Of a DNA stretch of 55,963 nucleotides, positions 18,769 through 26,710 are shown in pieces. The notes beneath the pieces are model-generated. The model was not told where the DNA came from and made no database searches. It worked only from the letters and a program-made list of their open reading frames with translations. The position numbers were made by a program, and so were the translations under genes. The stretch is from Actinomycetota bacterium (lineage in GTDB: Bacteria > Actinomycetota > Thermoleophilia > Gaiellales > Gaiellaceae), in NCBI GenBank assembly GCA_005884575.1, contig VAWW01000024.1, positions 1 to 55,963 of the forward strand. Direction: 5' to 3'. Positions within the stretch are counted from its first letter, which is position 1, and each line of letters opens with the position of its first letter.

Positions 18769-19163
18769 CTAGTCCGCCAGCGCCTCGTCGACTTGCCGCT
18801 GCCACTCGCCGGGGATCGAGGCACTCGCAGGTACGCGCGGGTGGCGCACCTGACGCGCGCCTTCTTCAGCGCATCGCGGAACGCCGCCTGCTCACCCAAG
18901 GTCGACCAGCCGCTGACCGTGAACTCCTCGGTCGCCGCCTCGGGGTCGCTGGGACAGGGCGAGCCGTTCGCGTCGAGCGGCGCAACGGTGTTCTTGTCGT
19001 TCACGACAACGGTGATCCTCCAGACGAGGAAGCCCAGCGACAGGAGCATGAACAGGAAGGCGAGCACGCCGGCAGCCGTGACTCCGCCGGCCGCGGCCGT
19101 GCCGCCGCCCGCGGCCGCCTCCTCCTCCACGTCGCGCAGGATTCGCTGGAATTCGTCGGTCAT
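18769..19163 (-). pseudogene. Small single-pass membrane protein, apparent C-terminal frameshift
   Basis: From ATG 19163 the protein has an acidic cytoplasmic start (MTDEFQRILRDVEEEAA), a Gly/Ala stretch, one membrane helix (VLAFLFMLLSLGFLVW) and a domain ending WSTLGEQAAFRDALKKARVR. The original frame then runs on antisense through the peroxidase gene, which is implausible. A plausible end, IPGEWQRQVDEALAD plus TAG at 18769-18771, lies in another frame, so an indel near 18,800-18,840 is likely. The family is not recognised. Its end lies next to the convergent peroxidase stop. Confidence 0.55.
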
Positions 19164-19244
19164 GACGGGCTCCTGACGGTGAGTTCACGACGATTTGACC
19201 GTCAAGATGCGTCGACCGGCGCGCGTCTTCCATCGCGTTCCCCG

Positions 19245-19258
19245 GCGCCCGAGGGCGC
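19245..19258 (-). terminator. Hairpin after the PfkB gene
   Basis: GCGCCC-GA-GGGCGC forms a 6-bp hairpin starting about 5 nt beyond the stop of the minus-strand PfkB gene. There is no U-tract, so this is only a possible terminator or 3' stabiliser of the carbohydrate operon transcript. Confidence 0.35.
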
Positions 19259-19263
19259 AGTTC

Positions 19264-20166
19264 CTAGACCTGAGTGACGCCTGCGAACGGGGGCGCCGTG
19301 AGGCCGCGCGCGGCGCCGGCTTCGATGAGCTCCGCCTCCCTGAGCGCGCCGCCGACGCCGGTCGGCTTCGTGACGGCAAGGCTCGCGTACAGCACGGCCC
19401 ACCGCAATCGATCGGCCGGGTCGGCCCCGCGCAGGTCGGCCCAGATGTACGCGGCGACGAGCACGTCCCCGGCGCCGGTCGTATCGAGAGGCTGCTCGAC
19501 GCGCTCGGCGGCGGCAGTCAGGATCTCGCCGCGGCTGCACGCGATCGCGCCTTCTGCCGCGCGCGTCACGACTACGGTCTCCGCCTGCTCGGCGAGCGTC
19601 GCGGCCGCCTCCTCGACGCTCGCCGCTCCGCTCAGCCCGAGCGCCTCGCGCTCGTTGACGAAGAGCGCCCGGGCGCCGGCCAGCGCGGCGGGCGGGCGGC
19701 CCAGGAAGGCGCGGGCTTCGTCGTCACCGCACGTCGTGTAGGCGAACGCCCCCGGTGGAACGACGTGGAGCTGGTCGAGATTCACCGACACCGCGCGCGG
19801 CGAGCCGGCCGCAACGTCGGCGACCGAGGCGCGCGCGCCGGAATCGACGGTCACCATCGCCCGGTCGCCGCCCACCGGCATGACCGCCGTCGTCGGCGTC
19901 CGCGGCGCAGACCGTGTCGCAATCGCCTCGATGCCTTCCTCGGCGAGCGTCGCCCGCACCACGTCGCCTGCGACGTCGTCGCCGAGCGGCGCCGCGACCG
20001 CGACCGAGAGACCGAGCCGGGCTGCGCCGACAGCGGTGATGGCGCCGCCTCCTGGCGAGCGCAGAAGGTCCGCCGCGAACCGCTCCTCGCCGAGCGCCGG
20101 CAGCGACTCGAGCCCGACGAACGTCAGATCGAGGAAGACGGGAGTGGCGACGACGAGATCGGTCAC
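19264..20166 (-). CDS. PfkB-family carbohydrate kinase
   Basis: A 300-residue sugar kinase: N-terminal GGGAITAVGAARLGL, a mid-protein FVNEREAL element, and the C-terminal anion hole DTTGAGDVLVAAYIW. It belongs to the adenosine kinase/ribokinase group; the substrate is not clear. GTG at 20166 gives the normal PfkB beginning (VTDLVVATPVFLDLTF). It is probably the last gene of the minus-strand carbohydrate operon, 19 bp after the receiver gene. Confidence 0.82.
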   Translation of the reverse strand: MTDLVVATPVFLDLTFVGLESLPALGEERFAADLLRSPGGGAITAVGAARLGLSVAVAAPLGDDVAGDVVRATLAEEGIEAIATRSAPRTPTTAVMPVGGDRAMVTVDSGARASVADVAAGSPRAVSVNLDQLHVVPPGAFAYTTCGDDEARAFLGRPPAALAGARALFVNEREALGLSGAASVEEAAATLAEQAETVVVTRAAEGAIACSRGEILTAAAERVEQPLDTTGAGDVLVAAYIWADLRGADPADRLRWAVLYASLAVTKPTGVGGALREAELIEAGAARGLTAPPFAGVTQV

Positions 20167-20185
20167 GGCAGAGCGAGGATAGCGT

Positions 20186-20542
20186 TCAGCCGACCAGCGC
20201 CCGGACGGCGCTGCCGGAGAGCTCGGGCTTGGGGATGAAGCCACGCGCGCCGGACTCCGCGATCAGCGGGCCGAAGTCGGAGCCGTCGCGGCTCGAGGTG
20301 AAGACGATTGCGCTCGTCGCGCCGGCGTCGCGCAGGCGCGCTGCGACCTCGAACCCGTCGATGTCCGGCAGCCCCACGTCGAGGAGGACGACATCGGGCT
20401 TCAACCGCAGCGTCTCGGCCACGGCCGACTCGCCGTCATCGGCGACACCCACCACAGTGAATCCTTCCGCCTCCAGCAGCAGCCGTGCAACGGCACGGAA
20501 CGATGGATGGTCGTCGACGATGAGGATCGTCGGCGTCGTCAT
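20186..20542 (-). CDS. Stand-alone receiver-domain response regulator
   Basis: A 118-residue CheY-like receiver: DD at 10-11 (LIVDDHPSF), phospho-acceptor D55 (VLLDVGLPD), Ser/Thr in VFTSSRD and Lys in FIPKPELSG. There is no DNA-binding domain. Its ATG overlaps the cupin stop (ATGA, 20539-20542), placing a signalling protein inside a sugar-catabolism operon. No histidine kinase is encoded next to it. Confidence 0.88.
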   Translation of the reverse strand: MTTPTILIVDDHPSFRAVARLLLEAEGFTVVGVADDGESAVAETLRLKPDVVLLDVGLPDIDGFEVAARLRDAGATSAIVFTSSRDGSDFGPLIAESGARGFIPKPELSGSAVRALVG

Positions 20543-21324
20543 CGATAGTCGGGCGCGACACCGAAGATCGCCTCGGCGATCTCCGCGCCGCCCGCCGCGT
20601 AGCTGTGGGTTGTGCCGGCCGGCACGTAGAAGCCGTCGCCGCGTCGCAGCGTCGCGTCCACGTCATCTGCGACGACGCGGAGCGTCCCCCAAGTCACGTA
20701 GACGAACTCGTCGCCCCCGTGCGACTCGTCGAAGCTGCGACGGCCGGGCAGCACGCGCAGCGTCCCGACGGTGAGATGCTCGGTGCTGGCCAGCAGGCCG
20801 ACGAGGACGCCGCTGTCCAGCCGCCACGTCGCGTCGCCGGAACGCAACACCTGGAACGACCGCGTCTCCGCGCCGCCGTACACGGATTCGGCGAGGTACG
20901 GCCTCGTCTGCGCGTATGCGCCCGACGTGCCCATCGAGGGTGGAGGCGCGAAGAACTCGAGCACCCGCAGGTCGTCGTCGCCGTAGGAGAAACCGTGGTG
21001 CCAGGTGTCGCGGCCGAAGAAGATGCTCTCCCCCGGCTCCGCGCGCACGACCTCTCCCGTCTCCGGGTTGGCGAGCACGAACGTGCCCTGGAGGACGTAC
21101 ATGAGCTCGTCGGCCGCGAAGACCGTGCGGAAGCTGTCGGAGTGGCGGAAGGCCTCCCCCGGCGGCAGGCCGAACACGATCGCGTGGATCCGGTCGGACG
21201 ACACGTAGATCCAGTCCTGGACGAAGCCTGCGTCCTCGTCTCCCCATGTGTGACGGACGGCGTCCTTCGCGCGGATCGGCGTCGGCCCATCGAAGGTGGG
21301 CCGCGGCGACGGCTTATAGCCCAT
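20539..21324 (-). CDS. Bicupin (double cupin) protein
   Basis: A 261-residue protein with two cupin domains. The first has GEAFRHSDSF and WHHGFSYG as metal-motif candidates; the second has SHGGDEFVYVTWG and GTTHSYA. Cupins of this kind bind a metal and often act on sugars or oxidise small acids. ATG at 21324 is chosen because the sequence MGYKPSPRPTF onward is family-like and more upstream codons are antisense-like. It overlaps the end of the Gfo/Idh gene by 11 bp, so the two should be co-transcribed. Confidence 0.8.
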   Translation of the reverse strand: MGYKPSPRPTFDGPTPIRAKDAVRHTWGDEDAGFVQDWIYVSSDRIHAIVFGLPPGEAFRHSDSFRTVFAADELMYVLQGTFVLANPETGEVVRAEPGESIFFGRDTWHHGFSYGDDDLRVLEFFAPPPSMGTSGAYAQTRPYLAESVYGGAETRSFQVLRSGDATWRLDSGVLVGLLASTEHLTVGTLRVLPGRRSFDESHGGDEFVYVTWGTLRVVADDVDATLRRGDGFYVPAGTTHSYAAGGAEIAEAIFGVAPDYR

Positions 21325-22420
21325 GATGAACGCGGCGGTCGTGTGCGCGATGCGCCGCCTCGGCCTCGGCACGCGTCTCGCCGTACACGAGCTCCGGAAA
21401 GCCGCTCTCGATCGTTCGAGCGGCGCCGTCACGGCCCGCGGCCTGCGCTGCGAGCATGATCTCGAGCGCGTGGTAGGCGTGCTCGGGACGCGTGACAGTC
21501 GGCCGGCCCGCCTCGACGCAGTCGACGAGGTGCCGCAGCCCGTCGGTCCACTGCCACTGCGGATCGCTCTCGGGATGGACGTACCAGGCGCCTTCGTCGT
21601 TGCGCCAGAGCTCCCAGCCGTCGGGCGCCCAGTCGTCGCCGAGCAGCTGGATAGTTCCCTCGTCGCCGTAGACCTCGATCGCGGGAGAGCGGTACTTCTG
21701 CAGCGTGAAGCCGGTCGTGACGACCGCGAAGCGCGAGTCTCCGAAGTCGAGCAGGACGTGCGCGTTGTCGTCTGCCTCGACGCGGATCCTCCGGCCGTTG
21801 ACGACGCGCTCGGGGATCGCAGTGCCGACCATCGCCGTCACCCGGCGCGCGGGCCCGAGCAGGGCGCACAGGCTGGTGACGTTGTAGACGCCGAGGTCGA
21901 ACAGCGAGCCTCCGCCTGGGCGGTAGAACCACTCGCCCCACCAGGGACCGGCCCAGCCGTAGCGTGCGCGGGCAGTGAGGAGCCGTCCGACCGCTCCGCC
22001 GCGAACCGCCTCGTGGACGGCGCGGAAGGTCGGGCTGAGGACGATGTGCGGCGCGCAGACGAGGAGCCCCGGTCCGCGGCGGGCGCTCGCGACGAGCTCG
22101 GCCGCCTCCTCGAGCGACGTCGCCAGCGGCTTCTCGACGAGCACGTGCTTGCCCGCCTCGAGCCCCTCCCGTGCAAGCGGACCATGCTCGTTCATGCTCG
22201 TGAGCACGAGGACGAGGTCGACGCCGTCGTCCTCGATCACGGCGCCGGGGCCGGCGAGCTCGGGATCGACGTCGTAGTGCGCCGCGGCTCCTCGACGCTT
22301 GCGCTCGTCGACGTCGTAGACGGCGGCGACGTGAACGCGGTCGCGCAGACGCTCGATCATCCCTCCGTACGGTCCTGCGAAGACGCTGCCGCAGCCGAGG
22401 ATGCCAAGGCCGAGGCTCAT
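21314..22420 (-). CDS. Gfo/Idh/MocA-family oxidoreductase
   Basis: A 368-residue NAD(P)-dependent sugar dehydrogenase. The Rossmann fold begins LGILGCGSVFAGPYGG, with EKP of the substrate/cofactor loop in LVEKPLA (~residue 94) and the central DLGVYN motif (~175). This family oxidises inositol and sugar derivatives. Its Shine-Dalgarno (AGGTG) and ATG lie within a 30-bp near-perfect palindrome (22416-22445), so translation may be controlled by structure. Confidence 0.88.
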   Translation of the reverse strand: MSLGLGILGCGSVFAGPYGGMIERLRDRVHVAAVYDVDERKRRGAAAHYDVDPELAGPGAVIEDDGVDLVLVLTSMNEHGPLAREGLEAGKHVLVEKPLATSLEEAAELVASARRGPGLLVCAPHIVLSPTFRAVHEAVRGGAVGRLLTARARYGWAGPWWGEWFYRPGGGSLFDLGVYNVTSLCALLGPARRVTAMVGTAIPERVVNGRRIRVEADDNAHVLLDFGDSRFAVVTTGFTLQKYRSPAIEVYGDEGTIQLLGDDWAPDGWELWRNDEGAWYVHPESDPQWQWTDGLRHLVDCVEAGRPTVTRPEHAYHALEIMLAAQAAGRDGAARTIESGFPELVYGETRAEAEAAHRAHDRRVHHGL

Positions 22421-22445
22421 CGGTCAACACCTGTTGGCCGATGAG
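22416..22445 (-). promoter_or_regulatory. 30-bp palindrome covering the Gfo/Idh RBS and start
   Basis: CTCATCGG/CCGATGAG outer arms (8 bp) and CAACA/TGTTG inner arms (5 bp) are joined by a T-G wobble position and enclose a 2-nt CC centre. As RNA this makes a 14-bp hairpin holding both the AGGTG ribosome-binding site and the ATG (complement of 22418-22420). As DNA it looks like a LacI- or GntR-type operator. Either role would control the Gfo/Idh, cupin, receiver and kinase genes downstream. Confidence 0.55.
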
Positions 22446-22460
22446 CGCGGGGAGGGCGGC

Positions 22461-22484
22461 GCGGGGAACCGGGAGGTTCCCCGC
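22461..22484 (-). repeat. Hairpin in SIS-Gfo/Idh gap (10-bp stem)
   Basis: GCGGGGAACC pairs perfectly with GGTTCCCCGC around a 4-nt GGGA loop. It is one of four hairpins in the 142 bp between the SIS stop and the Gfo/Idh start. Its arms resemble those of the next hairpin (GGGGAAC versus GGGGAAAC). It could be an intercistronic stabiliser, an attenuator or a REP-like element. Confidence 0.6.
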
Positions 22485-22506
22485 CGTACCCAGGAAGAAG
22501 GGGGCG

Positions 22507-22533
22507 CGTGGGGGAAACACGGTTTCCCCCACG
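22507..22533 (-). terminator. Strong hairpin in SIS-Gfo/Idh gap (12-bp stem)
   Basis: CGTGGGGGAAAC pairs perfectly with GTTTCCCCCACG around a 3-nt ACG loop. It lies about 24 nt beyond the SIS stop on the transcribed strand. There is no U-run, so it may be a factor-assisted terminator or an mRNA-processing or stabilising hairpin rather than a classic intrinsic terminator. Confidence 0.5.
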
Positions 22534-22538
22534 GGAGC

Positions 22539-22558
22539 GAGTCGAAGGCGAGCGACTC
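22539..22558 (-). repeat. Short hairpin at the SIS stop codon
   Basis: GAGTCG/CGACTC with an 8-nt loop; it reaches into the SIS stop codon (22557-22559). It is the first structure a minus-strand transcript would form, followed by the 12-bp, 10-bp and start-codon hairpins. Confidence 0.4.
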
Positions 22559-23549
22559 ATGCGCGCGCGACGCGGTAGTAGTCGTCGAGCCAGGCGGGCC
22601 GGTCGACGTCGAGCCCGCGCTCGACGCCGATGCGCGCGCTGAGAGCGACCGCCGCCGGAAGAGTCGTGATCGTGGCGAGCCGGCGGTCCGCGCCTTCGAC
22701 GGCGGGCGCGCGCAGGACAGTCGCACCGCGTGCCCGGCACGCGTCCTCCGCCTCGTCGACGAGCGGGTCGTCGCCCGTCGGCAGGCTGAGCACGAGGTGG
22801 CCGGGCCGGAGCGCCATCATCGCGGAGGTTGCGCCCTCGCGCGTCTCGACGCCCTCGGCCGGGACGCCGGCGACCTCCTTCAGCAGGAGCGCCGCTTCGA
22901 GCGCCGCCGCCCAGGCGGGACCGCTGCCGAACGCGACCGCGAGCGGCGCGTCGAGACCGTCCGCGCCGTCCGCCCAGCCGGGCGCGGCGTCGATGGCCGC
23001 ACCGGTCTGGTGCGGAGCACGGGAGAGCGCGTCGCGCAGGCCTGCGTCGTCCGTGACCTCGGCCCACACCGCGAGTGCAGTGGCGACGGCGCCGCAGAAC
23101 GCCTGCGTGTGCGTCACCGCGCGCTGGTTCAGGACGGTGACGAGCGCCCGCGCCGCGGCCCGGCTGCCGAGCGTCGAGTCGGGGGTCGCCGTGATCGCCG
23201 CGTACGCGGGCTGATCGTCGATCGCTTCGACGAGATCGCGAAACTCCCCCGAGGAAGAGATCGCCAGCAGCGCGTCCCCGGGCCGCCAGCGAAAGGCGCC
23301 GCGCGCCACGAGGCCGCTGGGGGCTGCTACGACCTCCGGGCCCGCGGGTCCTTCGAGCGAGGCGAGCCAGAGCGCGACCGCGACGTAGTACGCGGCGCCG
23401 TTCCCGGTCGCGACGATGCGCCCGGCGCCGCCGAGCAGCGCCGCGACCTCGGCCACGCCGTCGCGGGCGTCGAGCGTTGCGGCGAGCGCGTCCGGTAGCT
23501 CGGACACGTCCTGCCAGAGGCCGGTCTCGCGCCGCATTGGAGCGGACAC
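22557..23549 (-). CDS. SIS-domain sugar isomerase/deaminase-like protein
   Basis: A 330-residue protein with two SIS halves, similar to AgaS, FrlB and the GlmS isomerase part. Visible motifs are IVATGNGAAYYVA, LLAISSSGEFRDLVEA (phospho-sugar loop, residues ~94-109), VAFGSGPAWAAALEAALLLKE and EGATSAMM. Enzymes of this class isomerise or deaminate phosphorylated amino sugars or deglycate fructosamine phosphates. The start overlaps the ROK kinase stop at 23549, so they are coupled. Confidence 0.85.
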   Translation of the reverse strand: MSAPMRRETGLWQDVSELPDALAATLDARDGVAEVAALLGGAGRIVATGNGAAYYVAVALWLASLEGPAGPEVVAAPSGLVARGAFRWRPGDALLAISSSGEFRDLVEAIDDQPAYAAITATPDSTLGSRAAARALVTVLNQRAVTHTQAFCGAVATALAVWAEVTDDAGLRDALSRAPHQTGAAIDAAPGWADGADGLDAPLAVAFGSGPAWAAALEAALLLKEVAGVPAEGVETREGATSAMMALRPGHLVLSLPTGDDPLVDEAEDACRARGATVLRAPAVEGADRRLATITTLPAAVALSARIGVERGLDVDRPAWLDDYYRVARA

Positions 23550-24361
23550 TATCGGGCGGCCAGCGCGGCGCCCACGACACCGCCGTCCGTCCCGAGCCGT
23601 GAGCCGACGATCTCGAGCGGAGGCGTCGACGGATAGGCGATCCCGGAATGGATCACGGTGGCGACGCGCTCGCGGAAAGACGGCTCGTTGCCGAGGCCGC
23701 CGCCGAGCACGAGCAGCTCAGGGTCGAGCGCGTTCGCGAGCACCGCGAGCACCTGTCCGAGCGCCGCGGCCGCCTCGTCCACGAGCCGCGTCCGGGCAGG
23801 ATCGGCCAGCACTTCCTCGGCCCGCTCGACGCCGGCACGGCGCGTCAGCGCCCGGCCGCTCGCGACCTCCTCGACCGGCGGCGCGCCGAGCACGATCGCG
23901 CGGCCGCGCGCCCCGCTGTACGGCTCGCCGTCCACGACGAGGCAGGCGCTCGCTCCCGTGCCCACCACAACGTGGAGGAACGGCGAGCGATCGGCGCCGG
24001 CGCCGAACCGCGCCTCGGCCCGAGCCGCCGCCCGCACGTCCGACTCGAGCACGACCCGCGGCGCGGCGAAGGCGCCCGCGACGTCGAAGCCGCGCCAGTC
24101 GATCGTGTCCGCGCTCGCCGGCCGGCCGTCGAGATCGACCACCTCGCACAGGCCGACCCCGACCGGCACGCGGCCCTCCCCGAGGGAAGCCGCAAGCGCG
24201 GCGCAGTCGGCGAGCACGGCCTCGCCGCCCCGGTCGGGCCTGGTCGGAAGCTCCTCTCGCGCGAGGATGCGACCGCTCTCGCAGTCGACGAGGCCTGCGG
24301 CGATCTTCGTGCCGCCGACGTCGATCCCGACCGCCCGCGCAGCGCCTCCCGCGCGGTTCAA
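23549..24361 (-). CDS. ROK-family sugar kinase
   Basis: A 270-residue ROK protein without a DNA-binding domain, so a kinase (glucokinase, ManNAc- or GlcNAc-kinase type) rather than a repressor. The phosphate-1 motif is VGIDVGGTKIAAGLVD and a second glycine motif is VVVGTGASACLV. The canonical zinc-binding Cys cluster of many ROK proteins is not evident. The TTG start at 24361 is supported by GTGAGGG seven bases upstream; GTG at 24331 is an alternative. First gene of the minus-strand operon, divergent from the binding-protein gene. Confidence 0.82.
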   Translation of the reverse strand: MNRAGGAARAVGIDVGGTKIAAGLVDCESGRILAREELPTRPDRGGEAVLADCAALAASLGEGRVPVGVGLCEVVDLDGRPASADTIDWRGFDVAGAFAAPRVVLESDVRAAARAEARFGAGADRSPFLHVVVGTGASACLVVDGEPYSGARGRAIVLGAPPVEEVASGRALTRRAGVERAEEVLADPARTRLVDEAAAALGQVLAVLANALDPELLVLGGGLGNEPSFRERVATVIHSGIAYPSTPPLEIVGSRLGTDGGVVGAALAAR

Positions 24362-24386
24362 AACGCGGCCCTCACCGCTCTATAGT
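24358..24386 (+). promoter_or_regulatory. Predicted sigma-70-type promoter of the ABC operon
   Basis: TTCAAA (24358-24363) and TATAGT (24381-24386) are separated by 17 bp, matching the -35 and -10 boxes at 4/6 and 5/6 positions. The -10 lies about 46 bp upstream of the binding-protein start. The -35 overlaps the start codon of the divergent ROK kinase, so the two transcripts may compete. Confidence 0.55.
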
Positions 24387-24432
24387 CTCGTATCGGTGTC
24401 GCCGGCGGCGACAGCAACGGAGGGAGGGCAAC

Positions 24433-25764
24433 TTGAAGAGGCGCTTGGCAGTCGGGCTGGCGGTCGCGCTCGGCGTGCTCACTGCGGGAGTCGGCGTGGC
24501 CACGTCCTACGGCGCGAAGACCGCCACGACCACGTTGACGATGTGGTCCTACGACAACCAGGACCCGGGTCTCGAGCCGGTGCTGAAGCAACTGAGCAAG
24601 CAGTTCGAGCAGTCGCATCCGGGCGTGAAGATCAACCTCGTCTTCAAGGACTTCAACAGCCTCGTCGGAACGGTTCCGCGGGCGCTCGCGTCGGGCAGCG
24701 GGCCCGACGTGACCGAGGGCAACCAGGGCTACCAGACGGACGCGCAGCTCGTGAAGGCGAAGCTGATCCTGCCGCTCGACAAGTACATCAAGAAGTACCA
24801 CTGGGATCGTCTCTACTCGCAGTCCACCTGGGGGATGTTCCGGTGGACGCCCGACGGCAAGTCGTTCGGCAAGGGGCCGATCTGGGGCCTCGCCCAGACG
24901 GGCCAGAACGTCGTCGTCTTCTACAACAAGGCGAAGCTGCGCTCGCTCGGTTTCGATCCGGACACGATGCCGACGACGTTCGCGGGGTTCGACAAGCTGC
25001 TCGGGCAGCTTCGGGCCAAGCTTCCAAAGAGCCAGCCCGTGATCGAGGAGGGCAACAAGGAGGGTTACGGCTTCATCCACCTCTTCGGCGGAATCTGGGG
25101 CGCCTACGAGAAGCCGGCGAGCGTCCGCAACTGGATCTACCACGTCCCCGGCTCGCGCTACGACACGCCGGGCACGATCAAGGCGCTCGCGAAGCTCCAG
25201 TCGTGGGCAAAGTCCGGCTACTTCAACTCCGACTACAACGCCGTGGGCTACGACGTCTCCGCCGGCCTCTTCGCCAAGGGCAAGGGCGTCTTCTGGATCG
25301 GCGGCGACTGGGACTCGACGATCATCAAGACCGGGCTCGGCAAGGACGTCGGCGCCATGGCGTCCCCGCCCGGGCCCAGGGGCGTCTGGTCGTCGATCGG
25401 CGGCCTCTCCGGGCCCTGGCACATCTCGTCGAAGACGAAGTACGCCGACCTCGGCGCCGAGTGGCTGAACTACGTGATCACCTCGACCCAGGCCAAGAAG
25501 CTCATGTTCGGGCAGCAGCAGCTGCCGGCGGACAGCAGCGCGAAGGCGCCGGCGAACAATCCGTACCTGACGGCCGTCTACAAGGCCTTCAAGACCGTCG
25601 CCGACGACAACGGGCTCCTGCTCTACACCGACTGGGCGTCGCCCTCGATGTACACGACGCTGCAGAACCAGTATCAGCAGCTGCTCGCGGGACGGACCTC
25701 CGCCGCCGGAATGGCCAAGGCCGTCCAGACCGACTGGGACAAGTTCGACAAGACCCTCCGCTGA
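24433..25764 (+). CDS. Sugar ABC transporter substrate-binding protein
   Basis: A 443-residue family-1 extracellular binding protein. It has a basic start and hydrophobic segment (RRLAVGLAVALGVLTAGVGV), then the mature strand TTLTMWSYDNQDPGLEP, SGSGPDVTEGNQGY, and a late WIGGDWDSTII region. No lipobox cysteine is present, which is unusual for a Gram-positive binding protein. The TTG start at 24433 follows GGAGGGAGGG. First gene of the plus-strand uptake and catabolism operon; the substrate is probably a glycoside or oligosaccharide judging by the adjacent GH4 gene. Confidence 0.9.
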   Translation: MKRRLAVGLAVALGVLTAGVGVATSYGAKTATTTLTMWSYDNQDPGLEPVLKQLSKQFEQSHPGVKINLVFKDFNSLVGTVPRALASGSGPDVTEGNQGYQTDAQLVKAKLILPLDKYIKKYHWDRLYSQSTWGMFRWTPDGKSFGKGPIWGLAQTGQNVVVFYNKAKLRSLGFDPDTMPTTFAGFDKLLGQLRAKLPKSQPVIEEGNKEGYGFIHLFGGIWGAYEKPASVRNWIYHVPGSRYDTPGTIKALAKLQSWAKSGYFNSDYNAVGYDVSAGLFAKGKGVFWIGGDWDSTIIKTGLGKDVGAMASPPGPRGVWSSIGGLSGPWHISSKTKYADLGAEWLNYVITSTQAKKLMFGQQQLPADSSAKAPANNPYLTAVYKAFKTVADDNGLLLYTDWASPSMYTTLQNQYQQLLAGRTSAAGMAKAVQTDWDKFDKTLR

Positions 25765-25768
25765 GGTA

Positions 25769-26710
25769 GTGGCGGAGCGACAGAGCGCCGGCGCAGGTCT
25801 CCTGCGCCGGCTCCGTCCCAGGCGCCGCGACGAGCCGGCGCCGGGCGATCCGCGCAACATCGGCTGGCTCTACGTGCTGCCGGGCCTCGCGTTCTACGTG
25901 CTCTTCACGCTCGCCCCACTCGTCCACACGGTCTACTACTCGCTCTTCTCCTGGGACGGGCTCACCGCCAAAACGTACGTCGGGCTCTCGAACTACAGCT
26001 CAGCGTTCGTCGACAGCGCGCTGCGCTCGTCGTTCGTGCACTCCGCGGTCCTGATCGCGTTCTACGCGGTGATCCCGGTGATCCTGGGCCTCCTGCTCAC
26101 CGCGGCGCTCACACGACACCCGGTGCGCGGGTTCCGCTTCTTCCGCACGGCGCTCTTCCTGCCGCAGCTGATCGCGGGGGTCGTGATCGCGCAGGCATGG
26201 ACGTGGATCTACGACGACAACGGGCCGCTGAACTGGGCGCTGCGCGAGGTCGGGCTCGGCTCGCTCGCGCGCCCGTGGCTCGGAGACTTCAGCTGGGCGC
26301 TGCCCGCGATCGGGACGATCGGCACCTGGGTCACCTACGGCCTCTGCATGGTGCTGTTCGTCTCGGGCGTGCAGAAGATCCCGTCGACGCTCTACGACGC
26401 GGCGCGCGTGGACGGCGCCGGAGCGGTGCGCGAGTTCCTCGCCGTGACGCTGCCCGGCCTGCGCGGCGAGGTGCTCGTCGCGCTCGTGCTGACGACGATC
26501 AACGCGCTCCGCAGCTTCGACATCGTCTACAACACTACGGCCGGCGGCCCGGGGGGAACGACGTTGGTTCCCTCGATGTACATGTACCAGAACGCGTTTC
26601 TGTACAACAAGGTCGGCTACGCGGCGGCCGTCGCGACGATCCTCGCGGTGACGATCTTCGTGCTCGCCGCGATCGTACTGCGCGTCGGCGACCGGAGTGA
26701 GCGAGCGTGA
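25769..26710 (+). CDS. Sugar ABC transporter permease (MalF/UgpA-like)
   Basis: A 313-residue inner-membrane permease with six predicted helices. The cytoplasmic N-terminus is long and basic; the first helix is in LYVLPGLAFYVLFTLAPLV. The ATPase-contact EAA loop is DAARVDGAGAVREFLAVTLP. GTG start 4 bp after the binding-protein stop. It pairs with the next permease, overlapping it by 4 bp. Confidence 0.93.
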   Translation: MAERQSAGAGLLRRLRPRRRDEPAPGDPRNIGWLYVLPGLAFYVLFTLAPLVHTVYYSLFSWDGLTAKTYVGLSNYSSAFVDSALRSSFVHSAVLIAFYAVIPVILGLLLTAALTRHPVRGFRFFRTALFLPQLIAGVVIAQAWTWIYDDNGPLNWALREVGLGSLARPWLGDFSWALPAIGTIGTWVTYGLCMVLFVSGVQKIPSTLYDAARVDGAGAVREFLAVTLPGLRGEVLVALVLTTINALRSFDIVYNTTAGGPGGTTLVPSMYMYQNAFLYNKVGYAAAVATILAVTIFVLAAIVLRVGDRSERA

